This document shows positions 1 to 11,589 of a stretch of 64,000 bases of DNA, piece after piece. The notes below the pieces were generated by a model. That model did not search any database, was not told the origin of the DNA, and worked only from the letters and a program-made list of their open reading frames with translations. Each line of letters starts with the position of its first letter. Position 1 is the first letter of the stretch. The position numbers and the translations under genes are program-made. The DNA comes from Topomyia yanbarensis (Eukaryota > Arthropoda > Insecta > Diptera > Culicidae), in NCBI RefSeq assembly GCF_030247195.1, contig NC_080671.1, forward strand, positions 13,094,843 to 13,158,842. Direction: 5' to 3'.

Positions 1-633
1 ACACTGCTAATGCACTGACGGATCGCATTCACTGCAATTGAGTGAGTATCAGGGAGTCCATTTTTTTACCAAAGCTCCAGACAAATCAGATAGAAGTCCA
101 CGTTGGCACGTATTCAAAAGGGGTGGGGGAGGGGCTACAGGGTAACCCAGCTCCCCCACCAAATTTTCTGTTCGTGACAATCTGGCATATATAGTGCTAC
201 CTAGCGGTGAAAACACGACCAGGTGGGTTTTCTTCATATAAATGTAAAATCCTAAACCGAAAAAAGCCTTCCTGGTTTTCAGAATGGTGCCAAAGAATGA
301 TCTCTAGTATCTATTCGTAAAGCACGTTCCAAAAATACCCATACTGATTAGGTTATTGAGAACTCAGCATTTGCCACAAAAAATAGGGTGCCGCCAACCG
401 ACCATGTTTGGGTGCCGACAACCGATTTTAGTAACCTTTTTCAGAGCTGAACAAAAAAAAAATTGTGGCGAACATTTCGGTACTAATTAATGTTGAATCA
501 CAAAATAGAGTAAATTCACTTCGTAAATATTCAATGCGCACACTTTTTCGATCGATTAACTTTTTTCTATAACACTAAGTAAATTATCAAAAAAAACTTT
601 TAAGTAGAGTTTCACTTAAAAAACGCTTTTAAT
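1..633. other. No gene seen; AT-rich repeat flank
   Basis: I see no supportable gene here. Positions 387-427 hold two consecutive copies of a GGGTGCCGCCAACCGACCA-like motif. The same motif recurs at about 7935-7953, on the far side of the inverted-repeat block, in the same orientation. Confidence 0.4.
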
Positions 634-1313
634 CCACCTAACAGTGTGATGAGACATTTCTTATAATTCTTATCACTCTCTTCGGATATTATATCGTTTG
701 AGAACATTTAGAACTTGATGCTTCGCGATGTTTTTGATAACACATACTACATGGGAAAGTGGCAGGACTCAGAGAATCGCTCAAATCAGCATAGGACAAC
801 ATCATTGCTAGAAATCTCAAATCAAATCAATGGGAAGCGAAAAAATGGCCCATAAAATAGACATAGCTACGAATTATTGTTAATGCTCTGTTAATAAAAT
901 ATCTAAATTGTGCTGGGAAAACTGAATTTTCCTAAAGGGGTTATATATTGTACTGAGCCAAAAAATCGCTTTTTTTTGAATAGATTTAAAGTTTATACTT
1001 TACTCAAATTACCAACGCGACTGAGAACTAAGAAATCAACGCTTTTTCTTGAAAAGGGCGATACTAGCAGTGACACCATTCAAAGAAAATCAACAGTGAA
1101 TATTTCCAGACTTTTATTTCCTATTTAAGAACTATTGTGTTTTTTATATCCCATTTTGCATAATTCAGTGATCGAAACCCAAAACTTCATAAAGTATTTG
1201 AAATTATTAAATTAAAATCTGTTTTGCTATTGAAATTTACAAAATGATAGTATCGCCCCTTTGGCGATTGTTTACTTTTTCGGTCCCACCTATCAGCATT
1301 GAAGTATCGTTCT
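634..1313 (+). repeat. Interspersed repeat A, left arm of inverted pair
   Basis: This segment is matched in reverse complement by 6588-7296. It starts with AATCCACCTAACAGTGTGATG, a variant of the terminus AATCCACCTAGTGGTGCAATT found on the interspersed repeats elsewhere in the window. It ends near ACCTATCAGCATTGAAGTATC. Short ORFs inside contain no recognisable domain. Confidence 0.75.
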
Positions 1314-2854
1314 TACGTTTTTTTACAATAACTACCGTTCTACACCACCGATTTCGTCCGGGTTTTTTTCAATAGCGATCATTGTTACTATTTACAGCTG
1401 GTATCAGCTTGATAATCCTCAAAAAAAATACGAAAATGACAGTTTCGCTTCTAAACTGCTAGCAAAAAAAGTATCGCCCTGTTTGTTTGCATGGAGCGTG
1501 GAGGGCGAAACTTTAAATAAACAAACAAAAATACAGTTTCGCCCGTTGTATTTTTTGCTGTAGTTTAAGAAAGCAATATCGTAGAATCAACATTTTTAGG
1601 TTAATTGGTTGCGTTTCAAAGCCCTCATTCGCATGTATGAAAAAAGCCTTATGTTTACATTTGTAAGTATCGCCATTTTCACAAAAAAGGGTTGAAATGA
1701 AATCGCAGCTCCGGATATCACGCTATCTCTGAAGTGCATGCGTGCATAGTTCCAAATTTTACTTCGACATCGACTTTTTCTAAAGGTGACTTCCCAGTAG
1801 TATCCTTGATTTGAATTATTATCGCTAATCCTAATGCCAAAGAACAAATAAAAACCTCTCGAAAACTAACCGTTTGGGAAAATCATCATCATTACTGGAA
1901 TTTTCATTTTCACGAAACTTTTCGATAACCTTCCGTCACTTGCGTTAATGCACTGTGTGCACAGTGCTCTGAAAATCTAGCGAAATCGTCTTAGGGCACC
2001 AGCGGGTCTAATTCAGAGCTATCTGCGCGGCGAGTAAAGTAAAGAATACTAAAAATTAATTTCTATTCCATAATTTTCAGTTCAGCAATTCGAGAGATCG
2101 TGCTCACCGCAAGCCATGAAAAATAGACTACGTTGTGAAGCGATGGTCACTATTTATTAAAAAATCACGGTTAAATAAAAAAATTATACTATTAAAAAAT
2201 TTCAAATAGTTTATAATTTTCACAAACTAATTAAGAAAAATTGTTTTTTTAGTATTTTCTCTATCTGCAACATATTAACCCTTAAGTATACCAATTAATT
2301 GGTATACGAATTGGAATAGGTTCGCCAAATTTTGGAAGAAGTCTATAAAAAAACCCTTGAAAATTACCTAAAAATTGTTGTAGTTCGATACAATAAAAAA
2401 TCCCTAAAAATGAAATGTACCTATTAATGTGAAACACAGTGAATAATACATACAATAAAGACCCATTTTTATCAGTCTCATGGTGTATTTTAGGCTGACA
2501 AAATGGGGACATTGACTAAATCGAGCAATTTTTTTTCTTTATAATAAACTGAAGCTGTTAAAATATTCTTCCCGTCCCTTGATGTAGTCTGATAACTATT
2601 TCTGATTATGATGAACTTTTTATTTTTGCATATTTCCATCTTCATGATAAGGAAAACATGCTCAAGAAAGGATTTACTCGAATACAGTCTTGTTCGTCTG
2701 CTAGAGCCCATCAAACATATGTTCATATTTGGCTGATAAAATCAGGGTTTCGATGTATTATAATAGATATTCAGCATTCGAAGAAGTTTCTTTTGAACGA
2801 GTGTAGAACGACTTTGTTTCTACTTACTTGAAGTCAGCGGCGTAGCCAGAAATT
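1314..2854. repeat. Unassigned insertion between repeat blocks A and B
   Basis: In the right-hand inverted copy, blocks A and B lie about 33 bp apart (6555-6588). Here they are 1.5 kb apart, so this stretch looks like a later insertion, or the right copy carries a deletion. It contains recurring GTATCGCC / GGGCGAAAC words (1252, 1469, 1501, 1665) and a 22-bp perfect dyad at 2286-2307 (GTATACCAATT followed by its complement). I see no gene. Confidence 0.45.
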
Positions 2855-3437
2855 CGGTTTGGTGGGGGTTTGGTGAAAATCGATCATACTGTCCAAACGG
2901 CATAATTCCGAAACCGTAATTTTTGAAGTTTTAAAATTATGCAGAATTAATTTTTCAGAAAATAGTAACAGAGTTCGTGTCTAGCGAATTTGTTGAGAAT
3001 TTATTGTAGTCATGAATATTAACCTGAGAAAAATCACTATAAATACTTCTTGGATGATATACCGTCAAAATTATTTTATCAAATGATGCGCTGTTTAACG
3101 TTTGTAAAACTCATCGAAGATACTAAACCTCCGAAGTTGGCGGTTTCAAAATGATGCTATCTTGACCTTAAATTACTGATTTTAAACATTTGACCTATAC
3201 ATATAATTGGTCATACAACAAAAATCAAATGCTCATCAAAATCGATCAGAACCTGCTAGAATCGAATGGAAATCGTAATTTTTCATAAATTTCTCTCTAC
3301 ATTCGGAAAGTGTTATCCTCGTTATTAATCATATTACGTTTTCGTCTCAACTCGACGCATTCCCAAAAAACCTGTCTTAATCCACCTAGTGGTGCAATTA
3401 TGCTAGTCTCATTTGTCCAGACTACGATTCCATGGCT
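2855..3437 (+). repeat. Interspersed repeat B, left copy, interrupted
   Basis: Matched in reverse complement by about 5980-6553. Its right end carries the AATCCACCTAGTGGTGCAATT terminus (3379) and runs to ...GATTCCATGGCTG. There the foldback element at 3441 interrupts it; other copies in the window continue with GTTATGTTCAATAC. Confidence 0.7.
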
Positions 3438-3440
3438 GTA

Positions 3441-3751
3441 AGAGCTACAAATTTGTAGAAGGCATCATTTCGATATAATCACTTCCAAGAAAATTTGTGA
3501 AAATATCTCACTCATAGGGGGATTAATCAGCAAAAGCACAATACCCAAAGAAAGGGCATATTTCCTCCATTAAATTCTCCGAAGATACTATTGACCTAAA
3601 ATAAGCCGTTTTGGCGTTAATAATAGATTACATGTTTTACATTTCTTATAAAAGAAATGTATAGAATTCGCTCAAACTTTCAAGATTTTTTCCGAGGCCC
3701 GGAGGACCGAGTCTTATATACCAATCGACTCAGCTCGACGATTTGGGACAA

Positions 3752-3819
<68 letters not shown>

Positions 3820-4383
3820 TGTGTGTGTGTATGTAACGGACAAATTCTCATTCGTGTTTCTCAGCAATGGCTGAACCGATCTTATCCAAACCAATTTTAA
3901 ATGAAAGAACTAAAAAACAGTATGAACGCTATTAATTTGTTTTTGATTCTGATGTTTAGTTTCCAAGATATGAATGTTTGAATGTGTAAAAATGGCGTTT
4001 TTTGCAGTTTTTTTGAATTATCTGCCGAAGTTGACAATATAGATTTATATGTTTTTAGATAGCTTTAACAAATATCTTTCGAACAAGCTATAGATTGTTG
4101 TAATCGGACTATTATCAAAAGAGATATTTAATATTAAATGCGGACGAAAGATTTTTATCATTTCCCATTGTCAGAAATATGACCAAAAACATGTAATCTA
4201 TTTTTAACGCCAAAACGGCTTATTTTAGGTCAATAGTATCTTCGGAGAATTTAATGGAGGCAATATGCCCTTTCTTTTGGTATTGTGCTTTTGCTGATTA
4301 ATCCCCCTATGAGTGAGATATTTTCAGAAATTTTCTTGGAAGTGATTATATCGAAATGATGCCTTCAGCAAATTTGTAGCTCT
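3441..4383. mobile_element. Foldback/MITE element with ~200-bp inverted arms and TA target duplication
   Basis: The left arm (3441-3640) and right arm (4190-4383) are inverted copies differing at only a few positions by eye. The ends read AGAGCTACAAATTTG and its complement, flanked on both sides by TA (3439-3440, 4384-4385), as expected of TA-targeting Tc1/mariner-like or related MITEs. The core (about 3640-4190) is a separate repeat with a (GT)n tract at 3755-3832. An inverted relative of that core lies at 7290-7800. No transposase is present. Confidence 0.75.
3755..3832 (+). repeat. (GT)n microsatellite
   Basis: Nearly uninterrupted GT dinucleotide run of about 78 bp inside the core of the foldback element. 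The inverted relative at 7656-7684 has only a short, interrupted CA tract. Confidence 0.95.
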
Positions 4384-4385
4384 TA

Positions 4386-5228
4386 CTTTTGCGAATAACT
4401 TTACTGAAGACTTCAAATATCTATTTTGAATACTTTAAAAGTTATGGCTTGTTGTTTGTGGATTACTCTTTGTCGCCTATTTATTGTTCAATATAGTAAT
4501 AATCCATTGAAATAAGCCAAACATTATTTCGATAAAACGAATTCTGTATTTCATTTTTCTATCTACAACCGCTAGAAATAATCACCGAACACTTCCAAGT
4601 TGTCTGGAAGAAACTTGATAACTTATCAGTGCAAAAATGTTCATTTGTGCGAACCTTCTGACTGCAATTTTTCTAACTCATGAACATCGGATCGATCTGA
4701 AACATATCGGAAAATAAAAAGCGAAATAAATAACTCCAAGCAATGGCGTTGCCAAGAGAAGGTTTTGGGGTTTAACACCATACAACGCCCCCCCCCCCCA
4801 CCACACCCAAAAAAAAATGGATTGAAGTTGAAAATTTATTGATGCAGACTGATTCAATTCAATATTACAATAACAATTATCTGATCCGTACATTGATATC
4901 CTGTTGTTGTAAACATCATGAGGACTTTTGATAAATTGTCGGAATGGGGTCCTGATATGTAACTGATCTATTGGTCTTGATTTCACAGTTGTCTAATTGC
5001 ATCAATATCAAAATCCTGCCTGAAAACATTCCAATAGAAAATTCCAGAGTTCTGTAATCAATCATAATCCTCAGATTTCTTTTCAAATTGAGCTCGTTTT
5101 TGTAGAGATGTACTGTAATAAGGGTCTTTATTTAATAGGAAGCGAAGTTAAAATTGATTTAATGTCTATGAAACATAGAACAGCTCACCAAAAAAATGCA
5201 TAACTTTCAACATTTGCTAAAATGTTTT
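4386..5228. other. No gene seen; degenerate repeats
   Basis: AT-rich sequence with a C-run at about 4786-4798, next to a GTGGCGTTGCC-like word often seen at mosquito repeat ends. The ORFs have no coding character. Confidence 0.4.
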
Positions 5229-6026
5229 TGCCTTTCTCATTCACTCTAAAATTCGTCAATCTAATCCCGACCGGGAGGGCCGAGTGACATATGCCAATCG
5301 ACTCAGTTCGTCGAGATCGGAAAATGTCTGTGTGTGTATGTATGTATGTGTGTGTATGTGTGTATGTGGAAAAAAAATGTGACCTCTGTTAATCAGAGAT
5401 GGCTGGATCGATTTGCACAAAGTTTGTCTCAAATGAAAGGTACAACCTTCCCATCGGCTGCAATTGATTTTTTTTTATTGATTGGACTTCCGGTTCCGGA
5501 GTTACGAGTTGAAGAGTGCAATCACACAGCAAATTCCCATATAAACTGAAATGAAAAATTTTCAAAATCAAATTTGTATTTTTGATGCCAAATGACTTTA
5601 TAATGCATGAAACATCGAGATTTGATGTAAACTCGAAAAAAATAATGTTTGACAAAAATTGATTTTTTGGGACATTTTTGCCTTTCTCATATAGAAAGGT
5701 TATCCAATCACTCTAAAAATCGTCAATCATACCGGCCCGGAGGGAGTATGCAGTAAGTGGTTTGTACTTTAAAATTAAAACTAGTTTAAAATTTCTTAAC
5801 AAGTTGAAAATTTTCGGCAGGACCCGAACCTCCCGGATCTTACTATGTGAATTAGGAAAATTCAGCGGTGGTCAGTATCTCAAGATCGTGGCTGTCGATC
5901 CATTGTACGTATGTGCAAATCGAACTGAACATGTAATATTTAATTCCACCATTGTATTGAACATAACCAGCCAAGGAATCGTAATCTGGACAAATGAGAA
6001 AAGCACAATTGCACCACTAGGTGGAT
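5229..6026 (-). repeat. Mosquito-type ~800-bp interspersed repeat, copy 1 (reverse)
   Basis: Runs from the GCCTTTCTC end (5229) to AGGTGGATTAAAAC, the complement of AATCCACC (about 6013-6026). Inside are the GGGAGGGCCGAGT block, a TG/TATG microsatellite (5326-5366), the TCAGAGATGGCTGG block and TTCCGGTTCCGGAGTTACG, all shared with the other copies. A second GCCTTTCTCATATAGAAAGG terminus sits at 5681, so this copy appears nested or rearranged. Confidence 0.75.
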
Positions 6027-6553
6027 TAAAACAGGTTTTCATTTTGGGAATGCGTCGAGTTGAGACGAAAACGTAATATGATTAATATCGAGGATAACAC
6101 TTTCCGAATGTAGAGAGAAATTTATGAAAAATTACGATTTCCATTCGACTCTAGCAGGTTCTGATCGATTTTGATAAGAATTTGATTTTTGTTGTATGAC
6201 CAATTATATGTATAGGTCAAATGTTCAAAAACAGTAATTTAAGGTCAAGATAACATCATTTTGAAACCGCCAATTTCGGAGGGTTAGTATCTTCGATGAG
6301 TTTTACAAACGTTAAACAGCGCATCATTTGATAAAATAATTTTGACGGTATATCGTCCAAGAAGTATTTATGGTGAATTTTCTCAGGTTAATATTCATGA
6401 CTACAATAAATTCTCAACAAATTCGCTAAAAACACGAACTCTGTTACTATTTTTTGAAAAATTAATTCTGCATAATTTTAAAACTTCAAAAATTACGGTT
6501 TCGGAATTATGCCGTTTGGACAGTAAGATCGATTTTCACCAAACCCCCACCAA
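5980..6553 (-). repeat. Repeat B, right (inverted) copy
   Basis: Reverse complement of 2855-3437. It includes the shared run from TCGTCTCAACTCGACG through the fragment around 6480-6530. It shares its left end with the terminus of the interspersed repeat listed just before. Confidence 0.7.
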
Positions 6554-6587
6554 TTGTAAAATTGGTATTGTAAACAAAATGTAAGGG

Positions 6588-7296
6588 TGATACTTCAATG
6601 CTGATAGGTGGGACCGAAAAAGTAAACAATCGTCAAAGGGGCGGTACTATCATTTTGTCAATTTCAATAGCAAACACAAATTTTAATTTAATAATTTCAA
6701 ATACTTCATGAAGTTTTGGGTTTCGATCACTGAATCATGCAATCTAGGATGTAAAAAACACAATATTTCTTAAATAGGAAATAAAACCAAGTCTGGAAAT
6801 ATTCACTGTTGATTTTCTTTGAATGGTGTCACTGCTAGTATCGCTTTTTTCCAGAAAAAGCGTTGATATTTAGGTCTCAGTCGCGTTGAAAATTTGAGTA
6901 AAGTATAAACTTCATTCCGATTCAAAAAAAATTCGATTTTTTGGCTCAGTACAATATACATAACCCCTTTAGGAAAATTCAGTTTTCCCACCACAATGCA
7001 TTGATTGAGGAATTTAGATATTTTATTAACAGAGCATTAGCAATAATTCGTTTGTATGTCTATTTTATGGGCCACTTTTTCGCTTTCCCATTGATTTGGT
7101 TTGAGATTTCTAGCACTGATGTTGTCCTATGCTGATTTGAGCGATTCTCTGTGTCCTGCCACAATCCCATGTAGTATGTGTTATCAAAAACATCGCGAAG
7201 CATCAAGTTCTAAATGTTCTCAAACGATATAATATCCGAAGAGAGTGATAAGAGTTATAAGAAATGTCTCATCACACTGTTAGGTGGATTAAATGC
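6588..7296 (-). repeat. Repeat A, right (inverted) copy
   Basis: Reverse complement of 634-1313, running from GATACTTCAATGCTGATAGG to CACTGTTAGGTGGATTAAA. Divergence consists of scattered substitutions and small indels, which indicates an old duplication. Confidence 0.75.
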
Positions 7297-7800
7297 GTTT
7301 TTGGTCATATTTCTGGCAATGGGAAATGATAAAAATCTTTCGTCCGCATTTAATGTTAAATATCTCTTTTGATAATAGTTCAACAATCTATAGCTTATTC
7401 GAAAGGTATTCGTTAAAGCTGTCTAAAAACATATAAATTGTTAATTTATATTGTCAATTTCGGCAGATAATTCAAAAAAACTGCAAAAAACGCCATTTTT
7501 ACGCATTCAAACATTCATATCTTGGAAACTAAACATCAGAATCAAAAACAAATTAATAGCGTTCATACTGTTTTTTAGTTCTTTCATTTAAAATTGGTTT
7601 GGATAAGATCGGTTCAGCCATTGCTGAGAAACACGAATGAGAATTTGTCCGTTACATACACACACACAGACACACACACACAGACATTGTCCCAAATCGT
7701 CGAGCTGAGTCGATTGGTATATAAGACTCGGCCCTCCGGGCCCCGGAAAATTTTTTGAAAGTTTGAGCGAATTCTATACATTTCTTTTATAAGAAATGTA
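7290..7800 (-). repeat. Inverted relative of the foldback core (C')
   Basis: Complement of about 3640-4190: ACATTTCTTTTATAAGAAATGT end, GGCCCTCCGGGCC block, short CA tract and CTGAGAAACACGAATGAG. It lacks the long arms of the 3441-4383 element, so the core also exists as an independent repeat. Confidence 0.7.
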
Positions 7801-8139
7801 AAAATATATTGGTTGTAGAACAGAACATTCGAATCTTTTTGTTTCAGCAATCGGCACAAAAAGATCGTGCTAATATAACACACAAATAATATTTATCAGA
7901 ATGTCCATGTCTGCTTTCTGTCAAAAGTTATGTATGGGTGCCGCCAACCGACCACTTTCCCCTACATAATCAAAGAATCATTTTTGACACAACCGTAAAA
8001 TCCAACTTGGCGAACCTAGACTCTAGATGGAAGCTTTTCATGGCGATTTCATTTGAAACTATGCTAAGCGATTATTTTTGTATTGAGAAGAGGATGCCTA
8101 TAGGTATAAAATTAATATTTTCCATCCAAGACTAATCTA

Positions 8140-8576
8140 CAGTAAGATTCCGTTTTTGGCACGTTCCGTTTTTGGCATGCTCCATTTTTGGCAACAAAAA
8201 TGTTCCGTTTTAGGCAACAAATGCGTTTTTGGCAACATTGTTGTTGTACATAGTAAATCTTTTACAAAATGCTCATACACATTTAGTTTTAATAATTGAT
8301 ATCACTTTTGACTTTTTTTCCAGACATGGGAGTCATATTTATTACATTTTATGGGCATAGCATAGCATATGGGCATAGCAAATAAAATTATATCTGCTGA
8401 TTTTCTTCTATCATTTCATTTCATATCACATATTCTTATATAATTACTGTTCTTGTAACATTTATGATGTAACAAATTGAAAATAAAAGCTTTTAAAGTA
8501 AGGTTCCAATTTTGGCACGGTTCCTGTTTTGGCAACTGAAAAAAAGTATATTGTTGCCAAAAACGGAATCCTACTG
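8140..8576. mobile_element. pogo-like MITE, 437 bp, TA target duplication
   Basis: The ends are inverted: CAGTAAGATTCCGTTTTTGG at 8140 and CCAAAAACGGAATCCTACTG ending at 8576, each flanked by TA (8138-8139, 8577-8578). CAGT-type termini with TA duplication are typical of the pogo group of Tc1/mariner. The left side carries a series of degenerate GTTCCGTTTTTGGCA units (about 8149-8240) and the right side has related units. The length rules out a transposase, so the element is non-autonomous. Confidence 0.8.
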
Positions 8577-8599
8577 TATATATTTATGATGGACTTTTC

Positions 8600-8935
8600 A
8601 TTATAGATAATTATGGTAGACTACTGCTTGTTAAAGAGGTTTATTTTTGTCAAACTTATTTTCCGTCGGCCTCTGTCCGCACTGAGGCCGACGCCAGCGA
8701 TGTGTCTTCATTATCTGAACTCTAGAGACACATGGGCTTCCTTCCTTCAGAAGGAACGTAAAGCCGTTGATACCGATCAACGGCTTTACGTTTCTTCTGA
8801 AGAAAGACATGACTACAAATTTTGCACCTCAGAAAATCTTAACAACCTTAGCTGGGATTGAACTCAGAGTCACTTGGGTGAGAAGCGATCACGCTTACCA
8901 CTCAACCACCGGAGTGGTTAATTGGAAATAAATAA
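8600..8935 (-). repeat. tRNA-derived SINE (minus strand) with internal hairpins
   Basis: On the minus strand, 8908-8892 gives an A-box (TGGTTGAGTGGTAAGCG) and 8865-8851 a B-box (GAGTTCAATCCCAGC) at tRNA spacing. The body then contains a 27-bp stem with a 4-nt loop (8745-8771 / 8776-8802) and a 10-bp stem with a 10-nt loop (8664-8673 / 8684-8693). The outer limits are approximate because no clear target duplication was found. Confidence 0.6.
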
Positions 8936-10293
8936 GCCGTATGGAATACCTGGCGGGAAATTTTGTGTACATAAGTATTCTGCATTTATACCAGAAAGCC
9001 CACCTAATAATTTTTAATCATTCTTGCCGATAAATTCAAAAATTTCCTGCTAGTCTTCCAAGCACGCTACATTCCGCAAGAAACTATCCACCTCGTTAAG
9101 ACGGCCAAGCTTTCCGTTCGATTGTGCATTTTCCACAACGCTGCACTTTTCTTCATAGCACTTCGCCTTGGAGTCTCAAATTGCTTGCTCCCGCCGTCGT
9201 CGCTCTCGAGTCACATTCGCCTGCCTGCCCTATCGTGAAACGGTTCTGTTTGCTCAAACATTTCGTTACTGTTAGTTTTCCGCCTGCTTCATAATGAGCT
9301 AACAAGCAACAACTACCACTTTGTCTACTTACCACCACCTATCCTATCGCCACCCACCCGAAGCAGCCGAGGCAAAGGACATTCAGACCCAAAGAAACTC
9401 ACGAGAAAAAGTGGCAGAGCTGCCCACATCGGTTGCCGACGCGACGATGTTCTATCACCGATGAGCGGTCGCTGGGTTTATGATGATGACATAAGGCGAA
9501 CGGCGAGTCAATAGAGGGGGTGGTGTTCTTCTGTATGTGAACACAGGCAACTGCTAGAGAGGGCGTCACCCTGCTGGCTGTAGATGAACCGACGAAGAAG
9601 CACAAATCTGCCTTACACTCTGTAAAAAGGCTCACACTCGCACCCAAAAGGCAGGCTAGGCCACCAACACCATCAATGTAGCGCCATAATATGCTATCAT
9701 CATGAGCCGCTGATAGGACCTTTGGGTGTATGTACCACCGTACCAGCGTTCAGCGATCAGAAAAGGAAATAGGGATGAAAAATCACAGAACACAGGAGGG
9801 GTGCAGAGGGAAGATGTTTGTACATAGCATTAACGCTATGTATGACTGTGTCCTTTTTCCAGCTCGCTGCTCATTGTCGGTTGGCAGGATGAATGACTCG
9901 AAGGATTGCGTGCAATTCCCTGATGGGTGGGAATGGGTGAGTGAGGGGATGTTCTACCTTTTTATGCTTGGTACCTTTTTTGCTGCGGCGGCTGTTTCTG
10001 CTTCTGCTTCGTTGTATGTATGCGATGGTTCGATTATGCGCAAATTCGGTACTCGATAGTGTGGTTGCGTTCGTGTGAGTGAAGGGAAAAATCTACAAGG
10101 AATACCTGTCCCTTGCACAGGAAGTTACGCTTTGGTAGCCTCTGCTGAAAAGTGTAAAAAACATCGAACGGTGAGTGATGTGCGTTCTCGCTCCCTCTTG
10201 TGCATTCGTAGCGAGCGAATTGTTGTTTTCGTTGCTTCGTTCCGATCCTGGATCAGTTCTAACTGACTGACCGAGATTTTCAGTGGAGTGCTA
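8936..10293 (+). promoter_or_regulatory. Low-copy upstream region of erm
   Basis: No repeat family of this window occurs here, and the GC content is visibly higher than in the flanks. I see no ORF with coding character. It directly precedes the predicted erm TSS, so it is the natural place for promoter-proximal control elements. That is inferred from position; no individual site is claimed. Confidence 0.4.
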
Positions 10294-10327
10294 TCAGTCG
10301 AATTGTGAGCCGTTGTTTGCTCAGACC
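10294..10327 (+). promoter_or_regulatory. Inr + DPE core promoter, predicted TSS 10296 (erm)
   Basis: TCAGTC at 10294-10299 matches the arthropod initiator TCA(G/T)T(C/T), with A+1 at 10296. AGACC at 10323-10327 matches the downstream promoter element RGWYV and falls exactly at +28 to +32 from that A. I see no TATA box at -30. Two neighbouring partial initiators (10253 and 10280) do not have a correctly spaced DPE. The strict spacing makes this the best start for the gene downstream, but it is sequence inference only. Confidence 0.6.
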
Positions 10328-10927
10328 AGTTTCAGCTGTCGAACCGGTTGCATTCTCGGGGCCATTTGTCCGCGATCGAAAAGTGAACTACTGCTTGGAA
10401 AGTGTTAATGTATGCACCTAGAGAGTGCCGAGAAGAACTTGAACAAGGAAGACTACTTGAGTGTTATCGCTGCCAAACAAGCACATACGCACATACACGT
10501 ACGAGCGGCTGGTTCTGAAGTGGATAAGGCCAACCTCTTGTCTTCAATCAATTGAATTAATTTTCCTAATTGAGTTTTGCCACCCGCATTTGGCACCTCT
10601 CGGTAAGGATCAACACACGAAGCTCGGGTAGAGAACCACAACAGAGAACATCTTGGAAAGTGCCCTGGGATGGGTTGGTGTGTGCAAGTGATGTGATGTG
10701 ATAACACACAGTGACTGAAGAAGGAAACTTTTAATTTAAGTGATTTGAGTCTGCGTTCGGCTGGTTGTACCGGAGAGGAAACGTAATTGAACGAATCGAA
10801 GCTGTACGTGTACCCCGGTCCGACAGAAAACGATTGGAGCGTTTCCGGAGGAGCAGAAGACCCGCCGCTTCCAAGGTTGCTCGAGAGGCACTTGATCAAC
10901 GCCATACCCGGGTTCCGACAGTGCAAC
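10296..10927 (+). other. Predicted 5' UTR of erm
   Basis: About 630 nt between the predicted TSS and the proposed ATG at 10928. It contains several upstream ATGs (for example near 10409) with short frames, which could dampen translation. ORFs on either strand here do not look like proteins. Confidence 0.45.
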
Positions 10928-10939
10928 ATGGTTTATTTT
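10928..10939 (+). CDS. erm: erm, proposed 12-nt first coding exon
   Basis: ATG GTT TAT TTT is followed directly by GTACGT, a good splice donor (10940). Removing 10940-19319, which ends in CTTCTACAG, joins this phase 0 to AGT CCA CGT GGT ATG in frame. The protein would then begin [13 protein letters not shown], giving 521 aa up to the first stop. Without this exon, translation would start at the ATG at 19332 (513 aa). Splice signals, phase and the position just downstream of the predicted UTR agree, but a 4-codon exon needs transcript support. Confidence 0.5.
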
Positions 10940-11589
10940 GTACGTATTTAATTTGTTCTCTATCGCTCAAGTAGTTTTTGCTTAATATCCTCACGAACTG
11001 AAATGGGTTTTGTAGCATGGGCAATAGGAGCATTTCGTATTTGGAATGTCGAACTGTAACTAATTTTAATTGAAGTTGTATTTAATCGATGAAAAACCTT
11101 GCTTTTATTTTCAAAATAATATTTGAAGGTGAAGCTGGTTAAACACGACCCGTAAACAGAACGCTAGCCATTTTGATTATTTTGTTTGTGGTATCTTTGC
11201 CGGCTACTTTTAGACAAAAATTATTGATAACACAAATATATTTGTTATACAATCATATTTTATGAACGATGCTATATTTGTAGTGATAAAATACTGAATT
11301 TAATTAGGGATTAACAAGAGTTAAACTCATGACATGATAATTCATGGCACTTCACATTCATTCTTCACAAAAACAATGATGGCGGTGAAATGCTCTAAAC
11401 TAGTTAAATTGAGAATAAGTTTGTCATAGTCTTTATTCGTTCATAGCTTGGTAACTAATTACGCTTACGAACTATATTATTTCCAATGATACCAGAGTGA
11501 AGCTGTAATATTACACTTGTAAAGATAAACCAAATGCTCGATTCGGGCTTGAAAAAACTTATTCTAAAAACTAGAAGTTCTTTATTGTA

